The notes under the pieces: generated by a model
The model's database searches: none
The model's input: the letters and a program-made list of their open reading frames with translations, nothing else
What the model was told of the DNA's origin: nothing
In this document: positions 18,654 through 30,294 of the stretch, piece after piece
Layout: every line of letters begins with the position of its first letter
How positions within the stretch are numbered: position 1 is the first letter of the stretch
From: an uncultured Clostridia bacterium
GTDB taxonomy: Bacteria > Bacillota > Clostridia > UBA1381
Direction of reading: 5' to 3'
Assembly (NCBI GenBank): GCA_910585485.1
Contig: CAJUEZ010000006.1
Coordinates: forward strand, 5,350-69,349
Length of the DNA stretch: 64,000 nucleotides
Made by a program: the position numbers and the translations under genes

Positions 18654-19157
18654 TTAAAAATTTACCAACTTAATCAGAATAACCGCTGTTATTATCCCCA
18701 CAATGTCGCCCGCGGCGGCAAAAGGCACAGCTTTCAAGTTATGTTTTACCCTTGTTTTGGCAAAATATACACAAAGACAGTAAAATGTTGTCTCGGTAGA
18801 ACCCATTATAACAGAGGCAATTCGTCCTATTTCACTGTCCGCGCCATGAGTGTTCAGAATTTCCGTGAGTATTCCGATAGCGCCGCTTCCCGATAAAGGA
18901 CGGATTAAAGCGAGCGGCATTACCTCCGCGGGAATTAATTTTGTGACAGGCGCGAGAAAGGATATAATAATATCAAGAGTTCCCGAGGCGCGCAGCATGT
19001 ACGCGGCGGTAAGCACTGCCACAAGCGGCGGAAAAATTCCGGCGACTATTTTCATGCCCTCCTCCGCGCCGTCAATAAAAAGTTCGTAAGAAGGCATTTT
19101 TTTAGCGAGTGATACTGTCAAAACTATCGCTATAACGGCGGGTATTACATAAATCAT
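18654..19157 (-). CDS. spmB: Spore maturation protein SpmB
   Basis: Membrane protein needed with SpmA for full spore-core dehydration and heat resistance in Bacillus and Clostridium. The start at 19157 (MIYVIPAVIAIV) follows AGGAGAAG by 6 bases and forms an ATGA overlap with the spmA stop; a longer frame to 19229 lies inside spmA. The 167-residue protein is hydrophobic with the conserved ALIRPLSGSGAIG and IMGSTETTFYCLCVYF segments of the nucleoside-recognition (Gate) domain. Confidence 0.93.
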   Translation of the reverse strand: MIYVIPAVIAIVLTVSLAKKMPSYELFIDGAEEGMKIVAGIFPPLVAVLTAAYMLRASGTLDIIISFLAPVTKLIPAEVMPLALIRPLSGSGAIGILTEILNTHGADSEIGRIASVIMGSTETTFYCLCVYFAKTRVKHNLKAVPFAAAGDIVGIITAVILIKLVNF

Positions 19158-19726
19158 AATTTTCTTCTCCTGAAATATAGTTTTGCGAAAATCACAGCTG
19201 TAAATACTGCTGTCAGCGATGCAATCCATATAGGAAGTATTACGGAAAAAGGATTCGCGGAGTTCGCCGCAACGCGCAACGCGATTATAGTTGTCGGAAT
19301 AAGCTGCACAGAGGTAGTATTAAGCACTACAAGCATGCACATGTTGTCAGAAGCGTACAGCGGGCGGTCATTTTCCTTATCAAGACACTGCATTGCTTTT
19401 ATACCCATAGGCGTAGCGGCATTTCCCATTCCAAGCATGTTGGCGCTCATATTCATAGCAATATATTTTTTGGACTCCTTGCCGGCGTTGGGAAATAAAA
19501 AATTTATAACGGGTCTTAAAAGTTTCTCTATTTTTTGCGACAGACCCGCTTTTTCCGCGATTTTCATTATTCCTGTCCAAAAACACATTACACCGGCGAA
19601 AGAAAAAACAGTAAATACCGCGCTTTTTGCGCCTTCAAAAGCTCCGTTTATCGTTTCGTTTACAGTTCCATTGAAAACAGACACAATTATAGATACAATT
19701 ATCATTCCGCACCAAATATAATTCAT
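19154..19726 (-). CDS. spmA: Spore maturation protein SpmA
   Basis: Partner of SpmB in spore maturation; a 190-residue integral membrane protein with a Gate domain. It shows GVMCFWTGIMKIAEKAGL, the conserved MNMSANMLGMGNAATPMGIKAM (split here as MNMSANMLGMGNAATP) and NTTSVQLIPTT motifs. AAGGAGG lies 8 bases before the ATG. Translationally coupled to spmB by a 4-base overlap; presence of the pair supports a spore-forming host. Confidence 0.93.
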   Translation of the reverse strand: MNYIWCGMIIVSIIVSVFNGTVNETINGAFEGAKSAVFTVFSFAGVMCFWTGIMKIAEKAGLSQKIEKLLRPVINFLFPNAGKESKKYIAMNMSANMLGMGNAATPMGIKAMQCLDKENDRPLYASDNMCMLVVLNTTSVQLIPTTIIALRVAANSANPFSVILPIWIASLTAVFTAVIFAKLYFRRRKL

Positions 19727-19853
19727 GAAACCGCCTCCTTGCTTTTCATATATTAATTTATTATTCGAAAGAAATGCGATATATGATATATTGCATAATA
19801 ATTCCGCGCATTAAAAATTTACTGACAAATTTCTGTTTTTTCCGATTCCGCTA

Positions 19854-19883
19854 TTGACTACACATATGCTAAAATGATAAAAT
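19854..19883 (+). promoter_or_regulatory. Promoter of the methyltransferase-queE-folE run
   Basis: TTGACT at 19854-19859 and TAAAAT at 19878-19883 with an 18-base spacer, about 40 bases before the first start codon. Confidence 0.6.
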
Positions 19884-19922
19884 ATATAATGAATACATAT
19901 ATCTAAAAAACAGGAGAAAAAC

Positions 19923-20792
19923 ATGTGGAGTGCAGATAAATGGACTGATTACAGTTTAATAGACAGCGCGGACGGAGAAAAACTGGAATACTGGGGAAAC
20001 TATCTTTTGCGCCGTCCCGACCCGCAGGCGGTATGGAGCCTGAAATCGGAAAAAAAATTATGGAACAGCGCGGACGCGTGGTATCACCGTTCCAAGTCAG
20101 GCGGAGGAAAGTGGCAGTATCTCAATAAAAAGCTTCCCGAACGCTGGACAATTAATTATCGTGACTTAACGTTTAACATAAAGCCAATGGGATTTAAGCA
20201 TACCGGTCTTTTTCCCGAACAGGCGGTCAACTGGGACTGGTTTTCAGAATTGATTGGAACATCTGAAAGACCTATTCGTGTTCTCAATCTTTTTGCATAT
20301 ACCGGCGGCGCGACTGTAGCCGCGCTTGCGGCGGGCGCGGAGGTTGTGCATGTGGACGCGTCTAAAGGTATGGTAACATGGGCAAAAGAAAACGTGATTT
20401 CTTCGGAACTTAAAGATAAACCGGTGAGATATATTGTTGATGACGTTGTAAAATTTGTACAGCGTGAAAATCGAAGAGGACGTCAGTATGACGCTATCAT
20501 TATGGACCCGCCTTCTTACGGCAGAGGTCCGTCCGGCGAGGTATGGAAAATTGAAAATGAACTTTATCCGCTTATAGAGGAATGTATGAAGATTCTTTCG
20601 GATAATCCTTTGTTTTTCCTCATAAATTCTTATACTACAGGATTAAGCGCTCAAGTGCTTATTAATGTGCTGACTATGACAGTAGGCAAAAAATACGGCG
20701 GAAAGATTACCGCTGATGAAATCGGTCTTCCCATGAAAGCGAATAATCTTGTTTTGCCATGCGGAATAAGCGGTAGATGGGAAAGTAAATAA
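19923..20792 (+). CDS. RlmI/RlmK-like class I SAM-dependent methyltransferase
   Basis: A 289-residue protein with the Rossmann methyltransferase motifs NLFAYTGGATVAALAAGA (motif I, near residue 120), VDAS (post I), and MDPPSYGRG (motif IV, DPPxY) typical of 23S rRNA base methyltransferases of the RlmI/RlmKL type. It lacks the N-terminal PUA domain of RlmI. The RNA target is not deducible. AGGAGAA precedes the start. It is followed 17 bases later by queE, so it may be cotranscribed with queuosine genes. Confidence 0.8.
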   Translation: MWSADKWTDYSLIDSADGEKLEYWGNYLLRRPDPQAVWSLKSEKKLWNSADAWYHRSKSGGGKWQYLNKKLPERWTINYRDLTFNIKPMGFKHTGLFPEQAVNWDWFSELIGTSERPIRVLNLFAYTGGATVAALAAGAEVVHVDASKGMVTWAKENVISSELKDKPVRYIVDDVVKFVQRENRRGRQYDAIIMDPPSYGRGPSGEVWKIENELYPLIEECMKILSDNPLFFLINSYTTGLSAQVLINVLTMTVGKKYGGKITADEIGLPMKANNLVLPCGISGRWESK

Positions 20793-20809
20793 ATTTGGAA
20801 GGCAAACAT

Positions 20810-21490
20810 ATGAAAGTAGTAGAAATTTTTGACAGTATTGACGGCGAAGGACTGCGAACGGGTCAGACCGCGACATTTATCCGTTTGGCAGGCTGTAACC
20901 TTCGCTGCGCATACTGTGACACATTGTATGCGCTGTTCGGCGAGGATGAAGAGTGTGAATACACTGAAATGAGTATTGACGAAATACTTTCGCGCGTTAA
21001 CAGCCGGTACAAGCGAATAACACTTACCGGCGGTGAACCGCTTATGCACAGCGACAGCGCCGAACTTGTTTTGCGACTTCTGCAAAATGAGTACGAGGTA
21101 AATATTGAAACAAACGGCGCGATGGATATAGCCGAATTTTCCGCAAAGGTCGGTAATACAGAAAACATGTTTTTTACTATTGATTATAAACTACCTTCAA
21201 GCGGAATGACGGAAAAAATGATTTGGAATAACTTTCTTAATTTGCGTCCTTGCGATGTTATAAAATTCGTTGTAGGCTCAGACGAGGACGTTAATGTGAT
21301 GAAATCGGTAATGAACAGGCTGACTGAAAAATATGAGGTAATGCCGCGTGTATATGCCGGAGTGGTATTCGGCGCGTATGAGCCGACACAGCTTGTCGAG
21401 CACATAATGACTGAACCGGTTTTAAAAGACGTGGTTTTCCAGCTGCAAATCCATAAGGTTATATGGAATCCCGATAAACGCGGAGTTTAA
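20810..21490 (+). CDS. queE: 7-carboxy-7-deazaguanine synthase (radical SAM)
   Basis: QueE rearranges 6-carboxytetrahydropterin to 7-carboxy-7-deazaguanine, the third queuosine step. The start at 20810 (MKVVEIFDSIDGEGLRTGQ) uses GGAAGG just upstream; a TTG at 20795 would put that site inside the gene. The 226-residue protein has the [4Fe-4S] motif CNLRCAYC, GGEP for SAM binding (TLTGGEPLMH) and the ETNGA strand. It acts between QueD and QueC, encoded on the other strand at 3.3-4.2 kb. Confidence 0.93.
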   Translation: MKVVEIFDSIDGEGLRTGQTATFIRLAGCNLRCAYCDTLYALFGEDEECEYTEMSIDEILSRVNSRYKRITLTGGEPLMHSDSAELVLRLLQNEYEVNIETNGAMDIAEFSAKVGNTENMFFTIDYKLPSSGMTEKMIWNNFLNLRPCDVIKFVVGSDEDVNVMKSVMNRLTEKYEVMPRVYAGVVFGAYEPTQLVEHIMTEPVLKDVVFQLQIHKVIWNPDKRGV

Positions 21491-21541
21491 ATCCGAATAA
21501 TTTTATTACGAACTTTTATAAAAGGAGTTAATAAATTAAGT

Positions 21542-22120
21542 ATGAAAAAAGAATTTAATCATGAAAAAATTAAAGAAGCGATTCGGACTATTATAACGGA
21601 GCTTGGAGATGACCCCGACCGCGAGGGTCTTATTGAAACTCCCGACAGAGTGGCGCGTATGTATGACGAGGTGTTTGAAGGTATGCGCTACACAAATAAC
21701 GAGATTGCCGAGATGTTTAATAAATGTTTCAAAACCGACGAAAATGATCTTGTGATTGTCAAAGATATTGAAGTATTTAGCTATTGCGAGCACCATTTAG
21801 CGCTTATGTATAATATGAAATGTCATGTCGGATATATCCCAAACGGAAAAATCATCGGACTTTCCAAAATCGCTCGCATATGCGATATGGTTGCAAAGCG
21901 GCTGCAGCTTCAAGAGAGAATTTGCTCAGATATTGCGGAGATTATTCAAAAGGTCTGCGAAACAGAGGACGTGATTGTCGTGATTGAAGGAGAACACAGT
22001 TGTATGACCTCGCGCGGTATTAAATCCCGCGGCGCAAAAACACGCACCAGTGCAATCCGCGGTTTGTTTGATACAGATCACGAACTTCGCAAAGAATTTT
22101 ACAGTCTTATAAAAAATTAA
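21542..22120 (+). CDS. folE: GTP cyclohydrolase I
   Basis: FolE makes dihydroneopterin triphosphate from GTP, feeding both queuosine and folate. The 192-residue protein has the zinc ligands ([10 protein letters not shown] and EHSCMTSRG), the [19 protein letters not shown] helix and TRTSAIRG. The nearest ribosome-site-like AGGAG is about 14 bases before the ATG, unusually far. With no folate genes nearby and queE 52 bases upstream, a queuosine role is the likeliest local one. It ends at a terminator shared with rpoC. Confidence 0.95.
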   Translation: MKKEFNHEKIKEAIRTIITELGDDPDREGLIETPDRVARMYDEVFEGMRYTNNEIAEMFNKCFKTDENDLVIVKDIEVFSYCEHHLALMYNMKCHVGYIPNGKIIGLSKIARICDMVAKRLQLQERICSDIAEIIQKVCETEDVIVVIEGEHSCMTSRGIKSRGAKTRTSAIRGLFDTDHELRKEFYSLIKN

Positions 22121-22144
22121 AACCGCCTTTAAAGGCGGTTTTTA
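22121..22144. terminator. Bidirectional terminator between folE and rpoC
   Basis: AACCGCC-TTTA-AAGGCGGTT stem (perfect inverted repeat) followed by T on the plus strand and A-rich sequence on the other side, between two convergent genes. Confidence 0.9.
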
Positions 22145-22151
22145 ATTTCAA

Positions 22152-25100
22152 TTATTCAACTTCGTCACTTTCAACTTCTTCTCCATCAATTGTGATATTA
22201 ATATCTTTATACATACTCATACCTGTTCCGGCAGGAATAAGCTTACCGATAATAACATTTTCTTTAAGACCAAGAAGCGGATCTACTTTACCCTTAATAG
22301 CGGCTTCCGTAAGAACCTTTGTTGTTTCCTGGAATGATGCCGCTGAAAGGAATGAATCTGTTGCAAGCGAAGCTTTTGTTATACCAAGAAGAACCGGTGA
22401 AGCGGTTGCAAACTCTGTGCCGCCCATTTCTTCAACTCTCTTATTGGCTTCTTCAAGTTCAAACATATCAATAAGAGAACCAATCAAAAGGTCTGTCTGA
22501 CCTGCCTCTTCAACTCTTACCTTACGCAGCATTTGACGAGTTATAACCTCGACGTGCTTATCATTAATATCAACACCCTGCATACGATACGTTCTCTGAA
22601 CTTCACGTGAAATATATCCCTGTACAGCGTGAGGACCTTTGATATGAAGAATATCATTCGGGTTAACACTTCCGACAGTCAACTCATCACCCGCTTCAAT
22701 AACATCTCCATCATGAACCTTAATGCTTGAACCGTAAGGAATTGTGTATGTCTTTGCTTCTCCTGTCTCGTCGTTCTGAACGACAACTTCTCTCTTACGC
22801 TTAGACTCATTTACCGTAATCTTTCCGCCGATTTCAGAAATAATCGCAAGACCCTTTGGCTTTCTTGCCTCAAACAATTCCTCGACACGAGGAAGACCCT
22901 GCGTAATATCACTACCTGACGCAACGCCGCCGGCATGGAATGTACGCATTGTAAGCTGTGTGCCCGGTTCTCCGATTGACTGAGCGGCGATAATTCCTAC
23001 CGCCTCGCCGACGTTTACAAGTTCGCCTGTCGCAAGGTTTGTTCCGTAACACTTAGCGCAAACACCAATCTTTGATTTACATGTCATTACGCTTCTGATA
23101 TATACCGTAGTAATTCCGGCATTTATAATTGCCGTTGCCTGAGTATCGGAAATCAATTCTCCGCCCTTTGCAAGAACTTCGCCTGTTTCCGGATGAAGCA
23201 CATCTTCCATCGCGGTACGTCCTACAATACGGTCATACAATGGCTCGATACTTTCCTTACCATCTGTAATTTCAGTTACCCATTCACCCTCGTCAGTTCC
23301 GCAGTCAATTTCACGGATAATAACATTCTGAGATACGTCAACAAGTCGACGTGTAAGATAACCTGAGTCGGCAGTTCTAAGCGCCGTATCTGTAAGACCT
23401 TTACGCGCACCGTGTGAAGAAATAAAGTACTCAAGTACGTTAAGACCTTCTCTGAAGTTTGCGCGAATCGGAATTTCGACTGTTCTACCCTGTGTATCCG
23501 CCATAAGTCCGCGCATTGCGGCAAGCTGACGAATCTGGTTAACGCTACCACGGGCACCTGAATCAGCCATCATAAAGATTGGATTAAATTCACCCAAATG
23601 CGCCATCATGGCGTCTGTTACCTCTCCCGAAGCCTTTGACCAAATTTTGATTGTTTGTTGATAACGCTCCTCGTTTGTTAAAAGACCCGTCTGATACATC
23701 TGCATGATTTCTTCGACGGCTTTTTCCGCCTCAGCAAGAATTTCTTTCTTCTTTTCAGGAACTTCGATATCCGAAACGGCAACCGTTATAGCGCCTCTTG
23801 TTGAATACTTATATCCTGTAGCTTTAATTCTGTCAAGAACTTCAGCCGTTTCTGATGTTCCGCATACGCGAATACATCTGTCGATAATCTTACCAAGCAT
23901 TTTCTTTTCAACGATAAAGTCAACTTCAAGCAAAAATTCATTTTCAGGCTTTGTTCTGTCAACAAAACCAAGATTCTGTGGAATATTATTATTAAATATA
24001 ATTCTTCCGACAGTTGTTCCGATAAGCTTTGTCTTTTCTTCGCCGTTTATTGTCTTTGTTACTTCAACAAGGATTCTCTCATGAAGAGTAGCCTCATTAT
24101 TATCGTAAGCGAGAAGAGCCTCGTCAAATGAAGTATATTTCTTTATTACAAGAGCCTTCACTTCGCTGATAAGCTTTTTAACAGAAATTTTAACAGTCTT
24201 ATCCGCAAGAACAATAGTTATCGGATTTACGTGTATTTCTGTTTCATTCATTGCAACTTCGGGAAGTTCTCTTACAAATTTTAAGGCTTCCTTTATATCC
24301 GTAAAGCTTTTTATCGGCTCGTTTTCATTATAGAGAGTAAGATTTTCTTCCTCTTCTATAGATGAAAGCTTATTTGTCAATACTTCAAGCTTAAAGTCAT
24401 CATCAAGAATTGTGTCAAGAATCCTATCGTAATGTTCCTTTTGGATTGTTAAATAATAACTTCCCAAAATCATATCCTGAGTAGGAACTGTTACAGGATG
24501 TCCGTCCTGCGGCTTTAACAGATTGTTTGCCGACAGCATTAAAAATCTTGCTTCCGCCTGGGCTTCAGGTGAAAGAGGAACGTGGATAGCCATCTGGTCA
24601 CCATCAAAGTCAGCGTTATACGCTGTACAAACAAGCGGATGAAGTTTAAGCGCACGGCCTTCAACAAGCTTCGGCTCAAATGCCTGGATACCAAGTCTGT
24701 GAAGTGTAGGCGCACGGTTCAGAAGCACCGGATGCTCCTTAATAACGTCTTCAAGAACATCCCAAACCTCCGGCTTTGTTCTTTCAACCATTCTTTTAGC
24801 GCTCTTTATATTATGAGCAAGACCTCTTGATACAAGTTCCTTCATAACAAACGGCTTAAACAATTCAATAGCCATTTCCTTCGGAAGTCCGCACTGATAA
24901 ATTTTCATTTCAGGACCGACAACGATAACGCTTCGTCCGGAATAGTCAACACGTTTACCCAAAAGATTTTGACGGAAACGACCCTGCTTACCCTTAAGCA
25001 TATCTGAAAGAGATTTAAGCGGTCTGTTACCCGGACCGGTAACCGTTCTTCCTCTTCTTCCGTTATTTATAAGCGCGTCAACCGCTTCCTGTAACATTCT

Positions 25101-25955
25101 CTTTTCGTTTCTGATAATAATATCAGGAGCGCCAAGTTCCAAAAGTCTTTTCAAACGGTTATTTCTATTTATAACTCGTCTGTAAAGGTCGTTAAGGTCT
25201 GACGTTGCAAAACGTCCGCCGTCAAGCTGTACCATCGGGCGAAGTTCAGGCGGTATTACCGGAACTACTGAAAGAATCATCCATTCTGGACGGTTTCCAG
25301 AAATTCTAAACGCTTCAACTATTTCAAGACGCTTTATAATTCTTGCTTTCTTTTGTCCCTGAGCCGTTTCAAGTTCTTCTTTAAGTTCAGCGCTAAGTTC
25401 TTCAAGGTTTATTCTTTCCAACAGATTCTTTATTGCTTCCGCACCCATTTCCGCTGTAAATTTATCGCCATACTTTTCATACGCTTCACGGTATTCCGCT
25501 TCTGAAAGAATCTGATTCTGCATCAAATTTGAACTTCCAGGATCAGTTACGATATATGCCGCGAAATACAGCACCTTTTCAAGCTGACGCGGTGACAAAT
25601 CTATGATAAGTCCCATAGATGAAGGAACTCCCTTGAAATACCAAATATGAGAAACAGGTGTCGCAAGGGCGATATGACCCATTCTTTCACGTCTTACTTT
25701 TGATTTTGTAACCTCAACGCCGCAACGTTCACAGACTTTTCCCTTAAATCTTATTTTCTTATATTTACCGCAGTGACATTCCCAGTCTTTCGTAGGACCA
25801 AAAATCTTTTCACAGAACAATCCGTCTTTTTCAGGTTTTAGCGTACGGTAATTTATGGTTTCGGGCTTTAAAACTTCACCGTGTGACCAACTGAGTATCG
25901 TTTCGGGAGAAGCCAAGCCGATTTTTATTGCTTCAAAGCTGTTAAATTCTAACAT
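22152..25955 (-). CDS. rpoC: DNA-directed RNA polymerase subunit beta'
   Basis: Largest core RNA polymerase subunit, 1267 residues. It has the N-terminal zinc ribbon ([20 protein letters not shown], residues about 60-79), the catalytic [12 protein letters not shown] magnesium loop, the bridge helix/trigger loop region around [21 protein letters not shown] and MRTFHAGG, and the second zinc site [13 protein letters not shown]. Length and domain order fit the Firmicutes form. It lies 40 bases after rpoB and is not followed by rpsL, which is about 35 kb away. Confidence 0.99.
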   Translation of the reverse strand: MLEFNSFEAIKIGLASPETILSWSHGEVLKPETINYRTLKPEKDGLFCEKIFGPTKDWECHCGKYKKIRFKGKVCERCGVEVTKSKVRRERMGHIALATPVSHIWYFKGVPSSMGLIIDLSPRQLEKVLYFAAYIVTDPGSSNLMQNQILSEAEYREAYEKYGDKFTAEMGAEAIKNLLERINLEELSAELKEELETAQGQKKARIIKRLEIVEAFRISGNRPEWMILSVVPVIPPELRPMVQLDGGRFATSDLNDLYRRVINRNNRLKRLLELGAPDIIIRNEKRMLQEAVDALINNGRRGRTVTGPGNRPLKSLSDMLKGKQGRFRQNLLGKRVDYSGRSVIVVGPEMKIYQCGLPKEMAIELFKPFVMKELVSRGLAHNIKSAKRMVERTKPEVWDVLEDVIKEHPVLLNRAPTLHRLGIQAFEPKLVEGRALKLHPLVCTAYNADFDGDQMAIHVPLSPEAQAEARFLMLSANNLLKPQDGHPVTVPTQDMILGSYYLTIQKEHYDRILDTILDDDFKLEVLTNKLSSIEEEENLTLYNENEPIKSFTDIKEALKFVRELPEVAMNETEIHVNPITIVLADKTVKISVKKLISEVKALVIKKYTSFDEALLAYDNNEATLHERILVEVTKTINGEEKTKLIGTTVGRIIFNNNIPQNLGFVDRTKPENEFLLEVDFIVEKKMLGKIIDRCIRVCGTSETAEVLDRIKATGYKYSTRGAITVAVSDIEVPEKKKEILAEAEKAVEEIMQMYQTGLLTNEERYQQTIKIWSKASGEVTDAMMAHLGEFNPIFMMADSGARGSVNQIRQLAAMRGLMADTQGRTVEIPIRANFREGLNVLEYFISSHGARKGLTDTALRTADSGYLTRRLVDVSQNVIIREIDCGTDEGEWVTEITDGKESIEPLYDRIVGRTAMEDVLHPETGEVLAKGGELISDTQATAIINAGITTVYIRSVMTCKSKIGVCAKCYGTNLATGELVNVGEAVGIIAAQSIGEPGTQLTMRTFHAGGVASGSDITQGLPRVEELFEARKPKGLAIISEIGGKITVNESKRKREVVVQNDETGEAKTYTIPYGSSIKVHDGDVIEAGDELTVGSVNPNDILHIKGPHAVQGYISREVQRTYRMQGVDINDKHVEVITRQMLRKVRVEEAGQTDLLIGSLIDMFELEEANKRVEEMGGTEFATASPVLLGITKASLATDSFLSAASFQETTKVLTEAAIKGKVDPLLGLKENVIIGKLIPAGTGMSMYKDINITIDGEEVESDEVE

Positions 25956-25995
25956 TTAAAAACCTCCATAATTTATATGCGTTCACACGTAATGA

Positions 25996-28900
25996 TTAAA
26001 ATTCATCGTCATCTTCAAATGATTCGTCGTCCACGTCCATTTCATCAGTGTCACTCAAATCATCTTCATCAAAGTCATCATCTAAAACCATACTTGCATC
26101 GTCAAGGTCATCCTCGTCAAACGTGTCAGCGATTCCGTCCTTATCTTCCATGGCCTGCATTAAATCTTCACTTACAACACCGTCATCTTCATCTTCAAAT
26201 GATGCGTCAAGATCAATTTCCTCCATATTATGATTAAGAATCTTAATATCAAGAGCAAGCGATTGCAATTCTTTGACCATAACCTTAAAGGATTCAGGTA
26301 TTCCAGATTTCGGAATATTTTCACCCTTTACAATAGCCTCGTAAGTCTTAACACGTCCGACAATATCGTCAGATTTAACAGTCAGAATTTCCTGTAATGT
26401 GTAAGCCGCGCCATAAGCCTCAAGAGCCCAAACTTCCATTTCACCGAAACGCTGTCCGCCGAACTGAGCCTTACCGCCCAACGGCTGCTGCGTAACAAGT
26501 GAGTACGGACCTGTTGAACGAGCGTGAATCTTATCGTCAACAAGGTGATGAAGCTTAAGATAATACATTATACCGACAGTAACAGGATTATCAAATTTTT
26601 CACCTGTGCGTCCGTCATACACAACCGACTTAAAGTCAGGTCTTAAGCCCGCTTCTTTAAACGCCATTTTCAAATCTTCGTCCTGCGCGCCGTCAAATAC
26701 CGGTGTCGCAAGTTTTATAAATCTTCCCTCGCGTTTTTTATCATAAGCGGAAAGAATATTCTTTTTAAAGTTATCATCAATAATTGTATTTTCAAGTTCT
26801 TCTCTTGTTTTAAGACTCAGACATCTGTACGCGTAACCAAGGTGCATTTCAAGTACCTGTCCGATATTCATACGAGAAGGCACGCCCAAAGGATTCAATA
26901 CAATCTGAAGCGGTGTACCGTCTTCAAGGAACGGCATATCCTCCTGCGGAAGTACGCGGGATACGACACCCTTATTACCGTGACGACCCGCCATCTTATC
27001 ACCAACAGAAATCTTTCTCTTCTGCGCTATAACGCATCGAACAACTTCATTTACACCGGGTGACAATTCATCACCATTTTCTCTTGTGAACTTATGAACG
27101 TCTATTATAATACCCTGCTCTCCATGAGGAACGCGAAGAGATGTATCTCTTACTTCTCTCGCTTTCTCTCCGAAGATTGCGCGAAGAAGTCTTTCTTCAG
27201 CCGTAAGTTCTGTTTCTCCCTTTGGAGTAACTTTACCGACAAGAATATCTCCCGCATGAACTTCGGCTCCGACTCTTATAATACCCTGCTCGTCAAGGTC
27301 TTTTAAGGAATCTTCACTGACATTCGGAATATCTCTTGTTATCTCTTCAGGTCCAAGCTTTGTGTCACGGGCTTCACATTCATATTCTTCCATATGAATT
27401 GATGTGAACACATCGTTCTTAACAAGCTCCTCGCTTATAAGAACAGCGTCCTCATAGTTATAACCTTCCCATGTCATAAAGCCGATAAGAATATTTTTAC
27501 CCAAAGCCAATTCACCGTTATCCATTGCCGGACCATCAGCAATTATATCATTTCTCTTTACTTTTTCGCCTTCAACAACGATAGGTCTGTAATTTATACA
27601 TGTACTCTGATTTGAACGCGCGAATTTTATAAGTTTATGATTATGCTTAATTCCGCTTTCTCCCTTAATTACAATCAAATCAGAAGCAACCTTTTCAACT
27701 ACGCCGTCTTCTTTTGCAAGAATAGCGCTGCCGGAATCTTTTGCAACTTTATGCTCAATACCTGTACCGACAATCGGTGAATCCGTTGTAAGAAGAGGCA
27801 CTGCCTGACACTGCATGTTTGAACCCATCAAAGCACGGTTAGCGTCATCATTCTCCAAGAAAGGAATACATGCTGTGACAACTGATACAAGCTGACGCGG
27901 CGAAACATCCATATAATCAATTCTATCTGCCGGAACTTCAAGAATCTCGTCTCTGAAACGCGCGCTGACCTTTTTATCAAGGAAGCGTCCGTTCTCGTCA
28001 AGAGGCTCGTTTGCCTGAGCGACAACAAACTCGTCTTCAATGTCTGCTGTCATATAAACTATTTCATCTGTTACGCAGCCTGTTTCCTTATCGACCTTTC
28101 TGTAAGGAGCTTCTATAAATCCATACGGGTCAATTCTCGCGAAGGTTGCGAGAGAGGTGATAAGACCGATGTTAGGACCTTCCGGTGTTTCTATCGGACA
28201 CATTCTTCCATAATGCGAATAGTGAACGTCACGAACCTCAAATCCCGCTCTTTCTCTTGAAAGACCGCCGGGACCAAGAGCGGAAATTCTTCTCTTATGT
28301 CTTAATTCCGCAAGCGGATTCGGCTGGTCCATAAACTGTGAAAGCTGTGATGAACCAAAAAATTCATTTATTGTCGCAATTATAGGTCTTATATTTATTA
28401 ATGATGTAGGTGTGATTATTTCAAGTTCTTGTGTTGACATTCTTTCGCGCACTGTTCTTTCCATACGCGCAAGACCAATTCTGAACTGATTCTGCAAAAG
28501 TTCTCCGACACTGCGAAGTCTTCTGTTTCCAAGATGGTCAATATCGTCTATGCTGCCGATACCGTTTGCAAGACACAGACAGTAATTTACAGAAGCGAAC
28601 ATATCATCTACAATAATATGCTTCGGAGCAAGTTCATCAACTCTTGCCCAAATTTGCTCTCTTATTTCTTCCTCTGTTTCAGCCGAAGCAAGTATTTCTT
28701 CAATAACTTCTCTTCTTACCTTATCTACAGGAAAGTTTTCAATCTCAAAATCAATATACTCATCAAGATAAACCATGTTGTTTGAGAATACTCTAACCTT
28801 CTTGCCTTCAACAAGAAGCTCAACCTTGTTTAATCCCGATCTTTCAATTTTCATCGCTGTTTCAGCTGAAAGAGCGTCGCCCGCGCTTGCGATTATCTCG

Positions 28901-29796
28901 CCCGTTCTTGGGTCAACAGCGTCTTCCGCAAGAGTTTTACCTTTTATTCTCGGAGACAGGGCAAGCTTTTTATTGAACTTATAACGTCCAACCTTTGCGA
29001 GGTCATAACGTCTCGGATCAAAGAACATATTCATAATAAGCGATTCCGCGTTTTCCACATTAAGCGGTTCACCCGGACGAAGACGCTTATATATTTCAAG
29101 CAAACCTTCTTCTCTTGATTCCGTTGTATCCTTTTCAAATGTTGCAAGAAGTCTTATATCTTCACCGAAAAGATCAAGAATCTCAGCGTTTGAACCAAGT
29201 CCCATAGCTCTTAAAAGAACTGTTACAGGAAGCTTTCTTGTTCTGTCGATTCTTACGGAAAAGACATCGTTTGAATCCGTTTCATATTCAAGCCAAGCGC
29301 CTCTGTACGGGATAACGGTTGACTTATAAAGCGGTTTACCTGTCTTGTCACGCTCAAATTCATAATAAATACCCGGTGAACGAACAAGCTGGCTGACAAT
29401 AACACGTTCCGCGCCGTTTATAATGAATGTTCCCTGCTCTGTCATAAGCGGGAAATCACCCATAAATATTTCCTGTTCCTTGATTTCACCTGTTTCAACA
29501 TTGATAAGTCTTACGCTTACCTTAAGAGGAGCCGCATACTTCGCGTCTCTTTCCTTACATTCCTCAACAGAGTATTTTGAATTGTAATCAAGTCTGTAAT
29601 CAAAGAATTCCAAAACAAGTTTGCCCGCATGGTCTGTCACGGGAGAAATATCATGAAATACTTCTTTAAGACCCTCCTCAAGGAACCATTTGTAGGAATT
29701 TTTCTGTACCTCTATAAGATTTGGCATTTCCAAAACTTCTTTTATTTTGGAATAGCTTAGACGTACATTTTTTCCTGCTTCTACTTCATGCACCAT
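25996..29796 (-). CDS. rpoB: DNA-directed RNA polymerase subunit beta
   Basis: Core RNA polymerase beta subunit, 1266 residues. The rifampicin region [20 protein letters not shown] continues with [11 protein letters not shown], so the main rifampicin contact residues are wild type. The C-terminal region contains the flap-anchor and switch segments ([18 protein letters not shown]). The last 65 or so residues are extremely acidic, runs of Asp/Glu, as in several Clostridia. The start follows GAGGTGAT. Neither rplJ nor rplL lies upstream, unlike the usual rplKAJL-rpoBC arrangement. Confidence 0.99.
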   Translation of the reverse strand: MVHEVEAGKNVRLSYSKIKEVLEMPNLIEVQKNSYKWFLEEGLKEVFHDISPVTDHAGKLVLEFFDYRLDYNSKYSVEECKERDAKYAAPLKVSVRLINVETGEIKEQEIFMGDFPLMTEQGTFIINGAERVIVSQLVRSPGIYYEFERDKTGKPLYKSTVIPYRGAWLEYETDSNDVFSVRIDRTRKLPVTVLLRAMGLGSNAEILDLFGEDIRLLATFEKDTTESREEGLLEIYKRLRPGEPLNVENAESLIMNMFFDPRRYDLAKVGRYKFNKKLALSPRIKGKTLAEDAVDPRTGEIIASAGDALSAETAMKIERSGLNKVELLVEGKKVRVFSNNMVYLDEYIDFEIENFPVDKVRREVIEEILASAETEEEIREQIWARVDELAPKHIIVDDMFASVNYCLCLANGIGSIDDIDHLGNRRLRSVGELLQNQFRIGLARMERTVRERMSTQELEIITPTSLINIRPIIATINEFFGSSQLSQFMDQPNPLAELRHKRRISALGPGGLSRERAGFEVRDVHYSHYGRMCPIETPEGPNIGLITSLATFARIDPYGFIEAPYRKVDKETGCVTDEIVYMTADIEDEFVVAQANEPLDENGRFLDKKVSARFRDEILEVPADRIDYMDVSPRQLVSVVTACIPFLENDDANRALMGSNMQCQAVPLLTTDSPIVGTGIEHKVAKDSGSAILAKEDGVVEKVASDLIVIKGESGIKHNHKLIKFARSNQSTCINYRPIVVEGEKVKRNDIIADGPAMDNGELALGKNILIGFMTWEGYNYEDAVLISEELVKNDVFTSIHMEEYECEARDTKLGPEEITRDIPNVSEDSLKDLDEQGIIRVGAEVHAGDILVGKVTPKGETELTAEERLLRAIFGEKAREVRDTSLRVPHGEQGIIIDVHKFTRENGDELSPGVNEVVRCVIAQKRKISVGDKMAGRHGNKGVVSRVLPQEDMPFLEDGTPLQIVLNPLGVPSRMNIGQVLEMHLGYAYRCLSLKTREELENTIIDDNFKKNILSAYDKKREGRFIKLATPVFDGAQDEDLKMAFKEAGLRPDFKSVVYDGRTGEKFDNPVTVGIMYYLKLHHLVDDKIHARSTGPYSLVTQQPLGGKAQFGGQRFGEMEVWALEAYGAAYTLQEILTVKSDDIVGRVKTYEAIVKGENIPKSGIPESFKVMVKELQSLALDIKILNHNMEEIDLDASFEDEDDGVVSEDLMQAMEDKDGIADTFDEDDLDDASMVLDDDFDEDDLSDTDEMDVDDESFEDDDEF

Positions 29797-29878
29797 TTTA
29801 TTAAATCACCTCATCATTATAATAAGTAGTTTCAGTGTTTTACAATTTATCCTAAATTTCTTCCCAAAAATTTCGGGG

Positions 29879-29907
29879 TTGATTTTTGTATATATTCATG
29901 CTATAAT
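29879..29907 (+). promoter_or_regulatory. Strong promoter of a noncoding unit upstream of dnaD
   Basis: TTGATT at 29879-29884 and a perfect TATAAT at 29902-29907 with 17-base spacing, pointing away from rpoB. Confidence 0.7.
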
Positions 29908-29913
29908 ACATAC

Positions 29914-30134
29914 AATGATAATGTGAAATTTAAAGGATAGTACCTATTTCATACAGATTAAAACTGTGTTGCAATTTACATTCCGCAAAATGTTTTTAGG
30001 ATTATTTCCATAATTTTAAAGCCTAAGGTACAGTTTATAATTCTATCACAAATATCCAGTTATGTCAAGAAAAAAAAGGTGTTTTTTTGAAATTTTATAC
30101 ATAAAAAGACTGTTTCGACAAAACAGTCTTTTTT
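29914..30134 (+). ncRNA. Candidate small RNA (about 220 nt) between rpoB and dnaD
   Basis: A good promoter and a strong terminator bracket about 220 bases with no plausible reading frame. Possible pairings form a long rod: TGTGA/TCACA and GATAG/CTATC near the ends, AAACTGT (29961-29967) with ACAGTTT (30030-30036), and an apical TTAGG/CCTAA stem around ATTAT-TTCC-ATAAT. A long rod with an internal bubble would suit 6S RNA, but I see no diagnostic sequence, so this stays a hypothesis. An untranslated antisense to the rpoB leader is another option. Confidence 0.4.
30103..30134. terminator. Terminator in the rpoB-dnaD divergent gap
   Basis: AAAAAGACTGTTT and AAACAGTCTTTTT form a 13-bp stem with a CGACA loop. 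It lies between divergent genes, where no terminator is expected unless a separate transcript ends there. Confidence 0.85.
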
Positions 30135-30228
30135 AGTTGTTTTTCTGCAAAAATATTTTATTTAAACCGATGAAAAGTTGTCCTTATAAAATTTTCGCTG
30201 ATTTATTATTGCTTGAATAAAATTAACA

Positions 30229-30257
30229 TTGAATTTTATAAAAAAGTAATATATAAT
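30229..30257 (+). promoter_or_regulatory. Promoter of dnaD
   Basis: TTGAAT at 30229-30234 and TATAAT at 30252-30257, 17-base spacing, about 37 bases before the dnaD start. Confidence 0.7.
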
Positions 30258-30294
30258 AGATTAATAATCAAATATTAATACGGAGGCAAAAATC

